A stretch of DNA of 64,000 nt from Dipteronia dyeriana (Eukaryota; Streptophyta; Magnoliopsida; Sapindales; Sapindaceae), in NCBI GenBank assembly GCA_032871835.1, contig CM065295.1, positions 88,405,819 through 88,469,818 on the forward strand. Reading direction: 5' to 3'. The position numbers and the translations under genes are program-made. Positions 38,844-51,756 of the stretch are shown in pieces (the first letter of the stretch is position 1; every line of letters begins with the position of its first letter). Under the pieces are notes generated by a model, which was not told the DNA's origin, did no database searches, and was given only the letters and a program-made list of their open reading frames with translations.

Positions 38844-41180
38844 ATGAATTCATTTTCACATGTTCCACCAGGCTTCAGATTCCATCCGACCGATGAAGAA
38901 CTAGTCGATTACTACCTAAGAAAAAAAGTTGCTTCGAAAAGGATTGATCTAGATGTCATCAAAGATGTTGACCTTTACAAAATTGAGCCATGGGATCTTC
39001 AAGGTAGCAAGATTATTTCTTTCTTTGTTTTCCTATGCTAACATTAATGTTATTTATTCTTAATTCAAATTGATTTAAGTTTTCTTTTTGAAGAGCTGTG
39101 CAAAATAGGAAGTGAAGAGCAGAGTGACTGGTATTTCTTTAGCCACAAAGATAAGAAATATCCAACCGGAACTCGCACAAATAGAGCAACGAAAGCTGGG
39201 TTTTGGAAAGCCACGGGCAGGGATAAGGCTATCTACGCCAGGCATAGCCTCATTGGAATGAGAAAAACCTTAGTGTTTTACAAAGGAAGAGCTCCAAATG
39301 GACAAAAATCTGATTGGATCATGCATGAATATCGACTTGAAACAAATGAAAATGGAACTCCTCAGGCAAGTATTAATTCGTTTTTCTTTTACTCTCTAAA
39401 AACAAAGTTTTTTTAATTTTATTTTTATTTATCATACATCTGAATCCATTCATGTCCATGCATAAATAATTAAATACAAGTTAAATTGAATCTCATTTCA
39501 AATTTGGTATTAATAGGGTTAATCTCCAGATATCCTACTCAACTAAAACAATCTAACTAACTGAACTAGATATTTTCAGCTGGTTTGTAAAAATAATGTC
39601 ATAATAACTCTTATCTTCAATTATTAATTATTCATTTGTTAGTCATCCCTAGGCATAAAATGTTTAAACATAATTATGGAAAACACATTAAATTTTCATG
39701 CCCAGTAAAATTCAAAAAAAAAAAAAATCTTTTACTAGATAATATAACAAGAAATTCAAACACATGCAAGTTGAAGAGTAGCAAAAATAAAAAATAAAAT
39801 GAGACATCGGTTTGCACAGAGTGGATTTATTAACGGTTTGATGATAATTATGTAATTAGTTGTAATGAGAACGAAGGTTATTATCTTTTTTAACTAGAAT
39901 AGTTACCTACGATATTTGTTGGTGATCATCGTACAGCATCGATATCCTTTGTTTTCATATGTTACTTTAACTTGTCCTATCATCCTCTTTTTTAGTTTAT
40001 ACTGTAAATTGATTTAATTAAAAAAAGAAATTGGTTTTGGATGTTGTAATTGATAAGAGTATTTCGAGATTTAGGGATGATATGACTCGAAACTACAATC
40101 TCTTAAATACAGTGTTAACCGTTTGCTAATCATAAATATGTATGTACCCTGGGTAAAAGTTTTAATTAATTAGATGAGGATAAAATATTTTTCTGACCTT
40201 AAAAGAATAAAATTTCCATTTTAAGAAAATATTTTTAAGAAACTCTAAGGCAACTTATTATATCAGTCATCAGTAAAAAACAAGTATCAAAATTTATGTT
40301 TATATTGAAGGAGAGCAACATTACAGTAAATTACAGATACCCGGTAGAGCATAATAAATAAATAATAGAGAATGATCAGAGCTTCTTCAACAGCTCTTCT
40401 TCAATTTTTCTTCTTTATTATTAATTATCGATCCATAAATATGTTATTGATCTAACACTGATCATATGAATGCACCTGCAGGAAGAAGGATGGGCGGTGT
40501 GTAGGGTGTTCAAGAAACGAATGCCCACAATGCGGAAAATGGGTGACTACGAATCACCATGTTGGTACGACGATCAAGTCTCCTTCATGCCAGATATTGA
40601 TTCTCCGAGGCGAATTCCTCAGCCTTATACATCCTACCATCTCCACTATCCATGCAAACAGGAGCTTGATCGCTTGCAGTACAACATCAATATTATGCCT
40701 CACCCTCATGGCGCTGCCGGCGACCCTTTCCTCCAGCTTCCTCAGCTTGAAAGCCCCAAAGTTCCACAATCAGCCTCAGCCAGTGTAAGTTGCAACTCAG
40801 CAATTCCATATGGTTCATATGATAGAAACAATGGAGGGAGCACCTTGCAGTCCTCAACGCTCACGCAAGAAGATCAACACACACCGCAACATGGCAATAA
40901 TAATCAACAAGATTTGAACTCATCGCTTTACAGTAACAACATCAATGAGCAAGCTGTGGATCAAGTGACCGATTGGAGAGTTCTTGACAAATTTGTGGCA
41001 TCTCAACTGAGCCATGAGGATGCTTCAAAGGATATTACCAACTATTCGAATGCATCGGACGTCTTTCAAGTTGCTGAACAAATCAACATACTAGCCAATG
41101 CATCCAAAAGGCCTTCAGAGATTGTACAAGAGTATGCCTCCACATCTACTTCGAGTTGCCAAATTGATCTATGGAAATGA
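38844..41180 (+). CDS. VND4/5/6-like: NAC-domain transcription factor of the VND4/5/6 (vascular-related NAC) type
   Basis: This is a nuclear DNA-binding protein. VND factors switch on xylem vessel and secondary-wall programmes. Exons are 38844-39003, 39094-39365 and 40482-41180 (160+272+699 nt, 376 aa, continuous frame). NAC subdomain A is [19 protein letters not shown] (residues 7-25), B follows with [12 protein letters not shown] with [20 protein letters not shown] and [11 protein letters not shown] with [20 protein letters not shown] and HEYRLE, and E with [13 protein letters not shown] (145-157). The C-terminal activation region keeps two VND signatures, LPQLESP (about 230) and [12 protein letters not shown] (309-320). 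The [11 protein letters not shown] start and the YDDQVSF stretch after subdomain E point to VND4/5/6 rather than VND1-3 or VND7; the exact paralogue is uncertain. Intron 1 is GT-AG; intron 2 starts GCAAGT (GC-AG). AATAAA lies at 41309. Confidence 0.93.
39366..40481 (+). other. NAC gene intron 2 (GC-AG)
   Basis: The junctions are CCTCAG/GCAAGT and CTGCAG/GAAGAA. The frame is kept only with this GC donor. The nearest GT (39370) would add four bases and shift the frame of exon 3. The CAG/GCAAGT context is the strong consensus known for GC-AG introns. Confidence 0.8.
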
Positions 41181-41308
41181 AATTGCATTATATGTGCTTA
41201 TGCTTATTATAGTAATTAGAAGATCATATATATACTAATTCTAGGATTAAGTACAGTTTTACAGGAAGAGAATCGAAGTCTTTTATATATATTCAGTTTG
41301 CTGTAAAT

Positions 41309-41314
41309 AATAAA
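41309..41314 (+). terminator. Polyadenylation signal of the NAC gene
   Basis: AATAAA lies about 130 nt after the TGA stop, in an AT-rich 3' region. Confidence 0.5.
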
Positions 41315-42474
41315 ACTCAAGCGGTCTTGCTTAATTTAGGTATTGGAAGTCTTAGACTACAAGTACTACGAATTACTATAAATAAATTACTAGTTTCTGT
41401 ACTGTGGTCGGGTGCTGGGACTTATTTGGCCAAATGGTGATTGTTAAATGTATTTTGCCTTGTTGAATTTTTTATTTGTATTAATGTTAAGGCTTTATAT
41501 GTAGATATTGTAATTTTTTTTTTGTTATTTTTGTGCATGTTCAACCTGAATTAGCATTAAAGCATGCATGATCTTTTTTATTCTTTGGGTTGGTGAATTA
41601 TGTCATATGTTCTGCTCCCCAAGTGCTTTCCTTCCCCTCCTGAACGTGAAGATGCTTTATAATACATTCACGAGCCAATATCGCCTTTGTTCAATTTTGT
41701 AAAGGAAAAATCTAGACTTGTCCTTGACAATTTTTGTACAAAAACCTTCTTACATTGGCCAACCAGGACTTGTATATGGAAAGGAAATTAAATGCCTATC
41801 ATACGAGTCAAGTCATATTGTAAAAGTAGTAGAAAGAATCTGTAACAAATCTTAAGTATTCTTTCTTGTAAGATTTCAAATGCAGTTAATGTATGTAATT
41901 AAGGTAGAAAATATAATTCCCAAAGAAGGAATAAATTTAACTGGCCATTCATAGGGTAAATTGCAATTTTGTTACCATACCACTTAATATAAGAAGAGTA
42001 TACATTCAATTTTGACTTTTTCATGATGTCCTTTTTTATTTTTTTAATCTTCATTATATGCCAGGAGGCCTAAGAATGTATCAAATCATCCTTTTTTGAT
42101 TGCCTGTTATAGTTTTAGCGAGGTACAAATTATTAACATTAATGAAACTGTTTTTTACTTTTTTTAGAAGAGGTTAGCTCAGTTGTACATGATTTATGTG
42201 AATTTGTAATATATTTTTTTAAAAAAAAAATATTTATTCGTGAAACTTTGTTCTAAGTTCAGTCCCAGCTGCTTTTCAGTTGAAACCACCTGAAGATGCA
42301 AGCAATATGATTCTTGAATAAAAGTGAGGAAAAATTAATTAAGGGCCCTGATATATATTAAAGATTAATGTAGGAATCTGTTACTGGGTCCTATTTTTTA
42401 TGCATACGTGAGTTGGTTACTTTAATTTAGCGTTCACAATAAAGGTAATAATTTGATCTTGTTATTCTAGTGGC

Positions 42475-42566
42475 ATGTAACTTGAAAATTATTAACATGT
42501 AAGTTGAAAGTTAATTAGCATGTAATTTAGAACTTAACTGACATGTAACTTCAAAAATCAACTCGT
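42475..42566. repeat. Diverged tandem repeat, ~23-bp period, four units
   Basis: Units begin ATGTAACTTGAAA, ATGTAAGTTGAAA, ATGTAATTTAGAA and ATGTAACTTCAAA at 42475, 42497, 42520 and 42543. Confidence 0.75.
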
Positions 42567-42719
42567 AATAAAGTTACATATCATGTGGAGTAAAATTTAG
42601 AGGTAATTTTATCCAAAAGTGGTTAAAAATGACAAAAACAATAAAATATAAATTGATGGTTAAAAACAATAAACTAATAAAATTTTTGGCTATTTATGAA
42701 TTCACCCCTTACAAATATA

Positions 42720-42721
<2 letters not shown>

Positions 42722-42759
<38 letters not shown>
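42722..42759. repeat. Microsatellite (AT)n
   Basis: An uninterrupted AT dinucleotide tract of about 38 bp. Confidence 0.95.
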
Positions 42760-42763
<4 letters not shown>

Positions 42764-45700
42764 AAATAATACGTTTAAATAAAAAAAAAGGGATTTTCTA
42801 TTTTTATTCAGAATTAATGTTTTCATTGTTTTTACCAAACTTTTCACTGAAGAGACAAATTTACCCATGCACTAGATTAAACACATCATGATTAAACACG
42901 TTGGAAATTAAACACACTAAGAATCAAACTGGCTGCGTGTTTAATTGATGAAAAATGGTGGTGTGTTTAATTAAAAAAAAACTTGTGTGTTTTATTTAAA
43001 AAAAAAAACAGGTGGTGTGTTTAATTGAAGAAAACCGATGTATTTAATTGAGAAATCATTAAGGGTATTTTTATCTCATCAGTGAAAATAAAAACTCCAC
43101 TGATTATATGATTAATTTCAATTTTAACCATATATATATATATAAACAAATCAGATGAAAAGAAAAGAAAAATCACATTTTGAAGTAGTCTTTGTTTTGG
43201 CTTGAAAACAATTAATAAGCTACATGGTTTTGACCCTATAAGGTGCCTCAACAATTTTAAGGGCATCTTTGATATATAAGGCATCCATTCACCCAATATC
43301 TTGAGGGATTTAGATTCTCTTTTTACCTCATCTTTTTTCTGACATTATTTGATCTCATAACACATAATTAATTTATCAATGAATATGTAGTTAAAATGTG
43401 ATTTGACTTTCATAATCACTTATCAATAACCAATTGCATGATTTAAACAAGTCAAGAAAAAGACGAGATAATGAGAGGATTCCAAATCCTATCTGGAGTG
43501 ATATGGGAAGCCATAGTACCACTCACATTAGGGTTAATTATTGGGGGTTTGGTTTATATATAAATGTAATAATAAGAAAAAAAATCCTTAATTTCCTTTG
43601 AGAGGTAAGGTTCATTAATTTTGTCCCTTGTCCCCCTGTCTGCTTTTATTTTTATTTTTTATCAATAAATTAAAATTATTCTAATACCGTTGAGATATAT
43701 TTATCTAAAAAGGCTATTGTACATATACAAGTTTAGTAACGTTGAGAAGGCAATGCACAAAACAAAGATATACAGTATGTATAACGGTGTCGAAATAGCT
43801 GGCAAAAACAGTATGGTGGCTAACACATAAAAAATATATATATATATATATGGTAGCGTTGGCTCCTTCATAAAAATTAATAATGCTCTTTAAACATATA
43901 AAGGATTTCATTTAATTAAAACAAAAGGTTTTGTGCATGTTAAAATTGAACCAAATGCAGTTATTACTAGGTCTTGGAATTGCAGGTATGTGTATATGAT
44001 ATATCTGTGTGATTTGTTCACAAAGAAGTACATGCATGCTAATAAAATCCTGTGCGGAAATGTCATTTTTACAAACATGTATACCTGAACCAACCCTAGA
44101 AAACTCTACTTCTCTATACCTTTAGTTACAATTAATGCATACCTGTGTGTGAAGATAAATTGAAAATGAAGCCTCCAGGAACGCACATATATTCCATCCT
44201 CTCGAAGAAGTCAATGCCATTTACATGTTATATCTAGCTGGCTTCTCATAGAGAGGAACCATTTATAAAAGCACAAGAAACCAACGGGTTGCAGCCAGCC
44301 ACTCGAAATCCATAACAATAGATCGATGTACAATCAAACTTGAAATATAATTGTAAATATCATATGAAAATTGAAAATCATCAATAACCCACCTCAGATT
44401 TCTAGTTTGAGTTAAAGGGTTGCAGATAGAAGGGTTGAAGAATAAGAAGAAGAAGAAGAAGACATGGTGTTTTTGTGTGTCCTTGACCCCGTGAAGTACG
44501 TGGTACAAAATTCACATTGTTTAAATACCAAGAGGAAGACGAAGCAAGTAAACTTTAAGAATCTAGTAATAAGATGAAGAACCAGGAAAAGTTTATCTCT
44601 TAAAGGTGTTTGATTGACCTGGAGATCATAGCGCCGTACTCTCTTCTCTTACTTGAGTTGAAGTCAAGCATGAGAATCCCTTTAAAGCAATGACAAATTT
44701 TCTAGCGACATAATCATTGGGCGTGCTCTCTCATGGTCTACTCATAATATGCACCAACCAAACTCTCTTAGAGTGCAGGGGAACAGAGAGAAATATTGCA
44801 TGCGAAAGCGAAAGATTTCTCATCGGATAAGAAGGCCCAAGAGCCTACAAAGTGAAGGCTTACTCTTTCTCTCATTAAGGGTGTTCACAAGTCATGACAT
44901 TTCTTAGCTTTTTTCTTGCGTCAGTTGTTATATAAGAAATAGTGAATGGAATTTCATTCTCTCATCAATAGTACTAAGAAGAGATCAGTATGTGCCTGAA
45001 TACTGAATAGTAAAATGGTACCATGCGCATTAATTGATGTTGTGTGCGTGAGAGAGCATAATTAGGGTTTATTAAAAATCTTGTTTGAAGACTAAGTAAA
45101 GATAACATCATTGATTTGACCATGCCAATGAAACAACCCCATGTGATTGAGGCAGCCATTATTATATTGTGCTTCCTTAGCTCCCCATATGCCACACCTC
45201 CACTGTCCTCGGAGTCCGGACTAGTACTAATTAATTCTCATCCATTTTATAATAAACAAAGTCTTCTATGTTAATTTTTCACATATACCACTTAATAACT
45301 GCAGTGTGGATATAATAAGGATGATATTAATGTGTCCGTAGACGATGCAAAAAAGGAAGCGTAGATATGTCCCTTAAAACTACGACATTTTGATATGCGG
45401 TACTAGGTTGACGATGGATATATAACTACAGAGACATATATAAATATATATAGAGAATCTATTGATCTAGATCTTTGTTCTAAATAATATAAGAAAGTAG
45501 GTTACAAAGTTTTAAATCAATTCAAGTTCTATAGTTATATAAATAAAATGAGATTGACATGATGATATATTCTTTATACATATACAAGAGGTTGTAGATT
45601 CGAATCATGTCTCTTATTTAAAACCTTAAATTATTATATTTTTTTCAACAATTTGTTATATATACAACTTTCAATTTCACTTTATTTTTGGAAGAGACTT

Positions 45701-46131
45701 GGATTTAATAATTAATAGGTTTATGTTATAAAAATATGTATTTCATGACATGATACTCGTTGACTTTACAAAAGAATGTATCTACAACAACAACAAAAAA
45801 GGAAAATAACTACCTGTGCCTAAACTATTATCTTTTTGCAAATGATTGGTATTGTAGGAATCGTATCTATCATGTATTAGATACTACAAATAATACGTAG
45901 AAGTAGACACAAATGTTTTAATATGATTTGCCTAACATTATAATTAATGTAATAATCATCTACATTGATTTGTACTCAAAATTATCAAAATTACATAGTT
46001 GAAATGCTTCATGTTCTCTTTAATATAACTGCTTTCTTACTTGAATTTATTCATTAAAAAGAAAAAAACGTATGCCTTATGCTTCGTAGATATTTATGTG
46101 TAATTTTCCAATAAAGGCAACTAACCGGTAC

Positions 46132-46670
46132 CGGGGGCGAAGCCAGGGGGTTATGGTAGGGTGGGCTAAACTAATTTTATAATTTTTTTTAAACGAATTT
46201 CGACGATACGAGAAAATAATATTTACTGAAATTTTTTAAGGTACATTTAGATAAGAGGGGATATAATGAATCGTGCCCATCAAAACTCATCTTCTAAACA
46301 AAATACATTAATTATTTTAGAAGATAACGATTAGATAAGAGAAAAAATGTAATTCCAATAGAATCACAAATTATCTCAGTTTTAACAAATTTTGAAAGAA
46401 TGTAGAACGATAAAACCGTAGAAATAAAACTTTTCCTACTTGTTCGAACGTACTTAGCTTATAAAAGTTTATTTTGTTTGTATATGATACTCAAATGTGT
46501 TTTACTTTTTTGTGTTTAGTTATATTAGTCTGATAAATATAATTGTAAATTGAAGGTAAAATGTAAGACTCTAAGGGTTGTAAATGTAAATATGTAAACT
46601 TTGAAAAAAAAAATTCAAAAACTTAGCCTGGGCTGTAGCCCATGCTACTTACCTTATACCTCCACCTCTG
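46132..46670. mobile_element. hAT-like MITE, 539 bp
   Basis: The left end is CGGGGGCGAAG and the reverse complement of the right end is CAGAGGTGGAG, an imperfect inverted repeat. Both sides carry the identical 8-mer ACCGGTAC (46124-46131 and 46671-46678), the hAT target-duplication length. The interior is AT-rich. The subterminal CCAGGGGG.TATGGTAGGGTGGGC and AGCCTGGGCTGTAGCCC words are typical of this common plant MITE type. Confidence 0.7.
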
Positions 46671-47279
46671 ACCGGTACCGAAATAAATTCTGCTTTTTTT
46701 TATATATACCTAAATAAATTCTAGTAAAAAGAGAAAAAAAAAAGATTTAGCAATAAGTTACAAAATTCCATTTATACTAACTTTTAGGAATTAAAAAATT
46801 AAGATTCTTAAAATAATAGGACCATTGTATTGAAATTCCATTGTATTTTTATATTAAAAAGAGAATTTAAGTGGTGAGATTGTGGAAATAATAAGTTCAT
46901 TTGAACTTATAATTTAAATTTCGATTGTATATATGGTACATGTAATTTATTTTGATTTCTCAAAATTGAATATGTAAATTTGGCATGCGATGAGAAAGTT
47001 TTGGCGAGGCAGCAGAAAGATGGAGTGAGGGGACAAGTGGAAAGAGAATTGAGAGACTAAGAGGGAGCATTCCCTGTTTGCAATTGCTTGAGAGGACAAG
47101 CAATTTGTTGTTTAATGATGGATGTTTCGGGTGTTGTTTTTGTTGGTCCACTAGAAAATAAGAGAAAGTAATGGCTAAGCAACTTGATGGATTCTTTCAA
47201 AAGCTTGTATATGCTTCACTTAGGAGCTGAGATAGGCTTCTCCAATCTCCACCAATTGTTTGGTGCTTTCACAGCTGTT

Positions 47280-47283
<4 letters not shown>

Positions 47284-47376
<93 letters not shown>
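47284..47376. repeat. Compound microsatellite (CT)n(AT)n
   Basis: About 50 bp of CT followed by about 42 bp of AT. This is the same composition as the tract at 30384-30500 but in reverse orientation. Confidence 0.98.
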
Positions 47377-47378
<2 letters not shown>

Positions 47379-47707
47379 TCCTTTTTCGTTATTAATTACC
47401 TTAACTTCTAAGGCCTTGTCATGATCTTTTTAGTAATACATCACCATCTTACTGCTTAATGATTTGAGGCCACATTTAAGGAAGAGACCATGACTAATTC
47501 AAGCAAGTGATCAATGTATAAAATAATATGTTCATCATCTCTAGAAACTAACTTTGTAGTTAAACGTGTTTTATATGTTTATGAGAAGTGGTGTGTATAT
47601 AGGTGAATTACAACCCCAAAGACTAGTTTATTTGGTTGTAACATCAATCCATTCATATATATATATAACCATCCACTTACATTTTATCTTTTCAATATTG
47701 TAATATT

Positions 47708-48279
47708 TATAATGAACACCAAGTGTTTGATAAAAGGTCTCTTAGACCTTAGAAACAAAATGAAGAAAACATTGACCGAGAAACTTAAAGAACAAAAATA
47801 GAGAAAGGAGAATATTATTGCATCTGTTGTGAACCGATATCTTTCAGATATTCTCAACACAAAAAATTATGAGGTCAAGCCTCTATTTATACACACATGA
47901 GAACATTGAATTTGATTTTGATAAGAGTTTGAATAAGATTGGATTCTAGAAATTCTAACAGAATTTGCCGCCAATAATTATCCTTCAAATGATTCCCTGA
48001 TGAAGATGCTCAGTTCTTGGTATGAGTCCTAGATCAGTCACCGTCTGATCTCTATGATGAGGAAGAATTATGTGGGATCTGGTTGAGTTGGATATACTAG
48101 CATTAATTGTAGTGAATTTGTTTGTTCTAGAAGATAAGGCATTGGCACCACTGATATCATTTGCACGTGCAGCTCCTTTGTTTGCATAACCAGATGAGAC
48201 ACTGGTATCACTTGCACGTGCAGCTCCTTTATTTGCACAACACTCTCTTTCTTGTGTGATTTTAAAACTATTACTTACA
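47708..48279 (-). repeat. 3' LTR of the copia element
   Basis: It is preceded on the - strand by the purine-rich GCTTGCGTGGGA, the likely polypurine tract (about 48280-48291). Confidence 0.85.
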
Positions 48280-48331
48280 TCCCACGCAAGCTGAGCGATG
48301 GAGAAAAACAGAGATTCAGCTTGGATTTAAG

Positions 48332-48927
48332 CTAGTTGAAACGTGAAACAGTCATTGCCTTTGTAAGAATATCAACACACTGATGGGCCGTCGGAACATA
48401 CTGAACAACAAGCTGACAAGAGGCAATTTTTTCATGAACAAAGTGGACATCGATTTCGGTTTGCTTTGCTCGAGCATGAAATACAGGATTCTGAGCTAGA
48501 GCATTGGCACTTTGATTATCACACCAGAGGATGGGACAACATGGCAATCTGAAACCAAGCTCGAAAAGTAACGAAGTGATCTAGATAGCCTCGCTGGTTG
48601 CTAGTAAGAGAGCACGATATTTTGCCTCACAACTTGATCGTGCCACCACTTGTTGTTATTTGAACTCCATGCAACTAGATTTCCTCCAACATAAACACAA
48701 CACCTACTTGTGGATCTCCGATCATCTATACAAGATGCCCAGTCGGCATCACTGAAAACCTCAACCATAAGTGAGTCAGTTGGTCGAAAACATAAGCCTA
48801 AACTAGCCGTGCCTTTCAAGTAGCGTAGGATTCTTTTACAAAGTTTCCAATGATCCTCAGTTGGCTTGGCCAAGAACTGACTTAATTTGTTAACACAAAA
48901 AGAGATATCTGGTCTTGTATATATCAA
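48332..48927 (-). pseudogene. Copia RNase H domain, two fragments
   Basis: Frame 48927-48601 has IYTRPDISFCVNKLSQF, LKGTASLGL and DADWASCIDDRRSTS with the catalytic Asp context. Frame 48547-48332 has CDNQSANALAQNPVFHAR and DVHFVHEKI, the C-terminal landmarks. A frameshift separates them. Confidence 0.85.
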
Positions 48928-48975
48928 GTACTGAAGAGCCCCAACTGTACTTTGGTAAAGTGTAGGATGAGCAAA

Positions 48976-49790
48976 TTATGTCCCCTGTTTAGTGATTTTG
49001 TGACTAGGCGAAATTGGGGTAGAACAAGGTTTGATGTTACTCATGTTAGTTTTGCTTAAGAGATCAAGGGTATACTTGGTTTGAGTTAGAAACAAACCCT
49101 CTGAAGACCGAGATGCCTCAAATCCAAGGAAATAGCTTACTGAAGCAAGTGATTTTAAAGCAAAAGTGGCATGCAGTGTAGCAATAGCATTTCGAATCAG
49201 ATCATGATCATCTCTAGTTATCAAGATGTCATCGACGTAAACTAGCAAAAGTAAGACATGAGTACCTTGGCGTTTGATAAATAGTGACGTATCTGAAACA
49301 GATGGAACAAAACCCCATCCTAACAACGCATGGAGAAGTTTAAAGAAGCAAGCTCTTGGGGCTTGCTTGAGGCAGACAAAAGAAGGCTTGTGAGCATCTA
49401 TGAAGCTAGGGGGTTGTTTCATGAAAACAACTTCCTGAAGATCACCGTTTAGGAAGGCATTATTGATGTCGATTTGTTATATATCCCAATTAAACATAAC
49501 AGCTAGAGTAAAAATTATTTGAATAGTTGAAGCCTTCACAACCGAACTGAAAGTATCATGAAAGTCTACTCCAGGTGTTTGATAAAAACCCTTGGCAACC
49601 AACTGTGCCTTGTGCTTGAGTATCGATCCATCGGGCTTGTATTTTATTTGAAATACCCATTTACAACCTACCAAGTTTGTGGAATTAGTGGATGGAACCA
49701 ACGTCCAAGTGTTATTTTTCATCAAGGCCGAATATTCTTCTACCATAGTTGCTCGCCAACTAGGATGTGATAATGCCTCTATTACTGATT
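48976..49790 (-). pseudogene. Copia reverse transcriptase domain, interrupted
   Basis: It starts with WRATMVEEYSALMKNNTWTL and GCKWVFQIKYKPDGS. A stop follows at about 49477 before an IDINNAFLNGDL-like stretch. It then continues in 49422-48976 with LLLVYVDDILIT, the catalytic YVDD box, and SYFLGFEASRS. A stop ends it before RNase H. Confidence 0.85.
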
Positions 49791-49979
49791 GTGGTTCTAT
49801 GGCGCTATTAATGGTTGGCACTTTGTTACACACAGATGAATAAGCTTTGTGTTTGATAGTGCCAGACTTAAGTTGAGTAACTATATGATGGGTCCCCATG
49901 AACTGTGATTGAGAATGATTATTTTGTGATGTAAGATCCATATAGAATGGGACAACAGGAGTACTTATGTTCAAAGACT

Positions 49980-51140
49980 GTGATGTGTTATTGTCAATAC
50001 TTTCCAATCTATTTGAGGTCAAAGGCTGTGATATGTCTTTATTAAGACTATCTATTCGAGCAAATTGATTTGGTGCAGAAAAATTGTTGCCTTTTTTAGA
50101 CAAAGTGGGATGTAATACTGAGGTGGACAAGTTACTTACTTCAATACATGTAGCTGAATTTTTCTTTGAAGTAAATAAAATACGATAGGGATGCTCAAAT
50201 TCGTTGAACACTACGTTTCTTGAGACGTAGATTCTTCCAGTTGGATGTAGACACCGATATCCTTTTTTACTCAAACTGTAACCAATAAAGACATATTTCG
50301 AAGTGTGAAAATCGAACTTTTGCTTCGAATAAGGTCTTAGATATAGAAAAGCTGAGCATCCAAATTTTTTGAAGGAATTGTAATTAGGCAAACGATTGTA
50401 CAAAACCTCATATGGTGACTTGAGTTGAAGTACCGGAGTCAGAAGATTGTTAATTATCAATACAGCTGTTTGAAAAGCATCAACCCAAAAATGAAGAGGC
50501 ATATATGCTTGAGCAAGTAACGTGAGCCCAGTTTCTACCACATGACGGTGTTTTCTTTCGGGTATCCCATTTTGCTGATGTGTGTAGGCACAAGATGTGC
50601 GAAAATGAATTCCATACTTGGTAAGGTGGGGTAATAAGGACTTGAATTCCCCGCCAAGATCAGCCTGTAAAGTCTTGATTTTACAAGAAAATTGAAGTTC
50701 TACATATTGCTTGAATTTAAGAAAAATATTCAGCACCTTTGATTTTAATGTCATCGGATATAACTAGCTATATCTAGAAAAAGAATCAACACAAAATCAC
50801 ATAATACCAAAACCCTTCTAGTGATGCTATAGGGGAGGGACCCCATACATCAGTAAAAACTAGTTCTAGAGGACTTGAAGCTTTGTAAGTGGACCTTTGA
50901 AAAGGCAATTGATGCAATTTGCCCATTTTGCAAGCATCATAAAACTGACGTGTAACAGTAAATTTCAATTTTAAGCTATCAAACACTTTTCTTCTGGATG
51001 TCCAAACTTCAAGTGCCACATTCTTTCATTTAAGTGGTCTTTATTCAAACTTTTTGCTCTTAAGGCATTTTTACAAGCTGATGCAGCTCTGTCAACATAT
51101 GTATTACTCGAGCTGCAGTTTTTATTTAAGACTTTATACA
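49980..51140 (-). pseudogene. Copia integrase domain, frameshifted
   Basis: A WH..FGHP zinc-binding start is present near 51020 in one frame and ACKMGKLHQLPF near 50910 in another; the first zinc Cys before it appears as Tyr. Core residues are Asp in FTDVWGP, Asp in LQADLGGEF and Glu in NGIPERKHRH, consistent with a DDE integrase. A frame break lies at about 50755-50790. The C-terminal part has FIGYS and GYRCLHPTGRIYVSRNVVF. Confidence 0.8.
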
Positions 51141-51144
51141 AGTT

Positions 51145-51615
51145 TTATACAGAATTCAAGCAATCACTATTGCAAACATTATTGACCAGCTGAGCTTCAG
51201 GTCTTGGTTGAACCTTCTTTATGCTAAGTTTGTAGAGTCCGTTGTCAAGCTTGCCTTGAAAAAGTATATTCTTGAAAATCTTGTCCTTAATCACACAAGA
51301 ATCACACCAAAATTCAGCATATGTGTTATTATCATGAGTAAACTTAAATATACTCAATAAATTTTTTACAATCAAAGGAACACACAAAATGTGGTCCATT
51401 GTCATCCATTTAGAAGATGAACTAGGATAAGTAATAAAAGTCTTGCCAATATGAGAAATCTTAAGTTGTTGGCCATTGCCAATAACAAGAGTATCATTAC
51501 CTTGGTAATCTGAGAATGAAGAGAGATTAGACAAATCTGAGGTTACGTGGTTTGTGGCACCACTGTCTGCATACCAAGCTTGGTCACAAAATGCCTCTGG
51601 ATTAGCATAGTACAC
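51145..51615 (-). pseudogene. Copia protease domain
   Basis: The 156-residue frame has the active-site motif WYADSGATNHVT, then IGNGQQLKISHIG and HILCVP, the standard copia protease order. It ends in a stop before the integrase region. Confidence 0.8.
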
Positions 51616-51756
51616 AGTTGGTTGATTGAAATTAGTCTGATGTGGTGAATTAGTCAGGAGAGGTATTGAATTGATTTGCTGTTGAGAATTAGTTGGTTGA
51701 AACTGATGTCGTTGCTGATTCTGACTATTCTGTGAATTGTAGTATCCATTTCCTTA

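Larger units (their letters stand above)
41345..46123. other. Gene-free stretch between the NAC gene and the downstream MITE
   Basis: No gene recognised. It holds 23-bp tandem repeats (42475-42566), an (AT)n tract (42722-42759), a cluster of ATTAAACAC and GTGTTTAAT words (42875-43050), an (AT)n tract (43834-43851) and a (GAA)n patch near 44450. Frames up to 91 residues (for example 43021-43296, - strand) have no domain. Confidence 0.45.

Noticed and set aside
44400..45200. A gene or microRNA precursor downstream of the NAC gene
   Set aside because: No known mature microRNA sequence, no extended hairpin and no domain-bearing frame seen on either strand.
49558..49770. 70-residue + strand frame over the copia element
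   Set aside because: Shadow of the RT-coding - strand.
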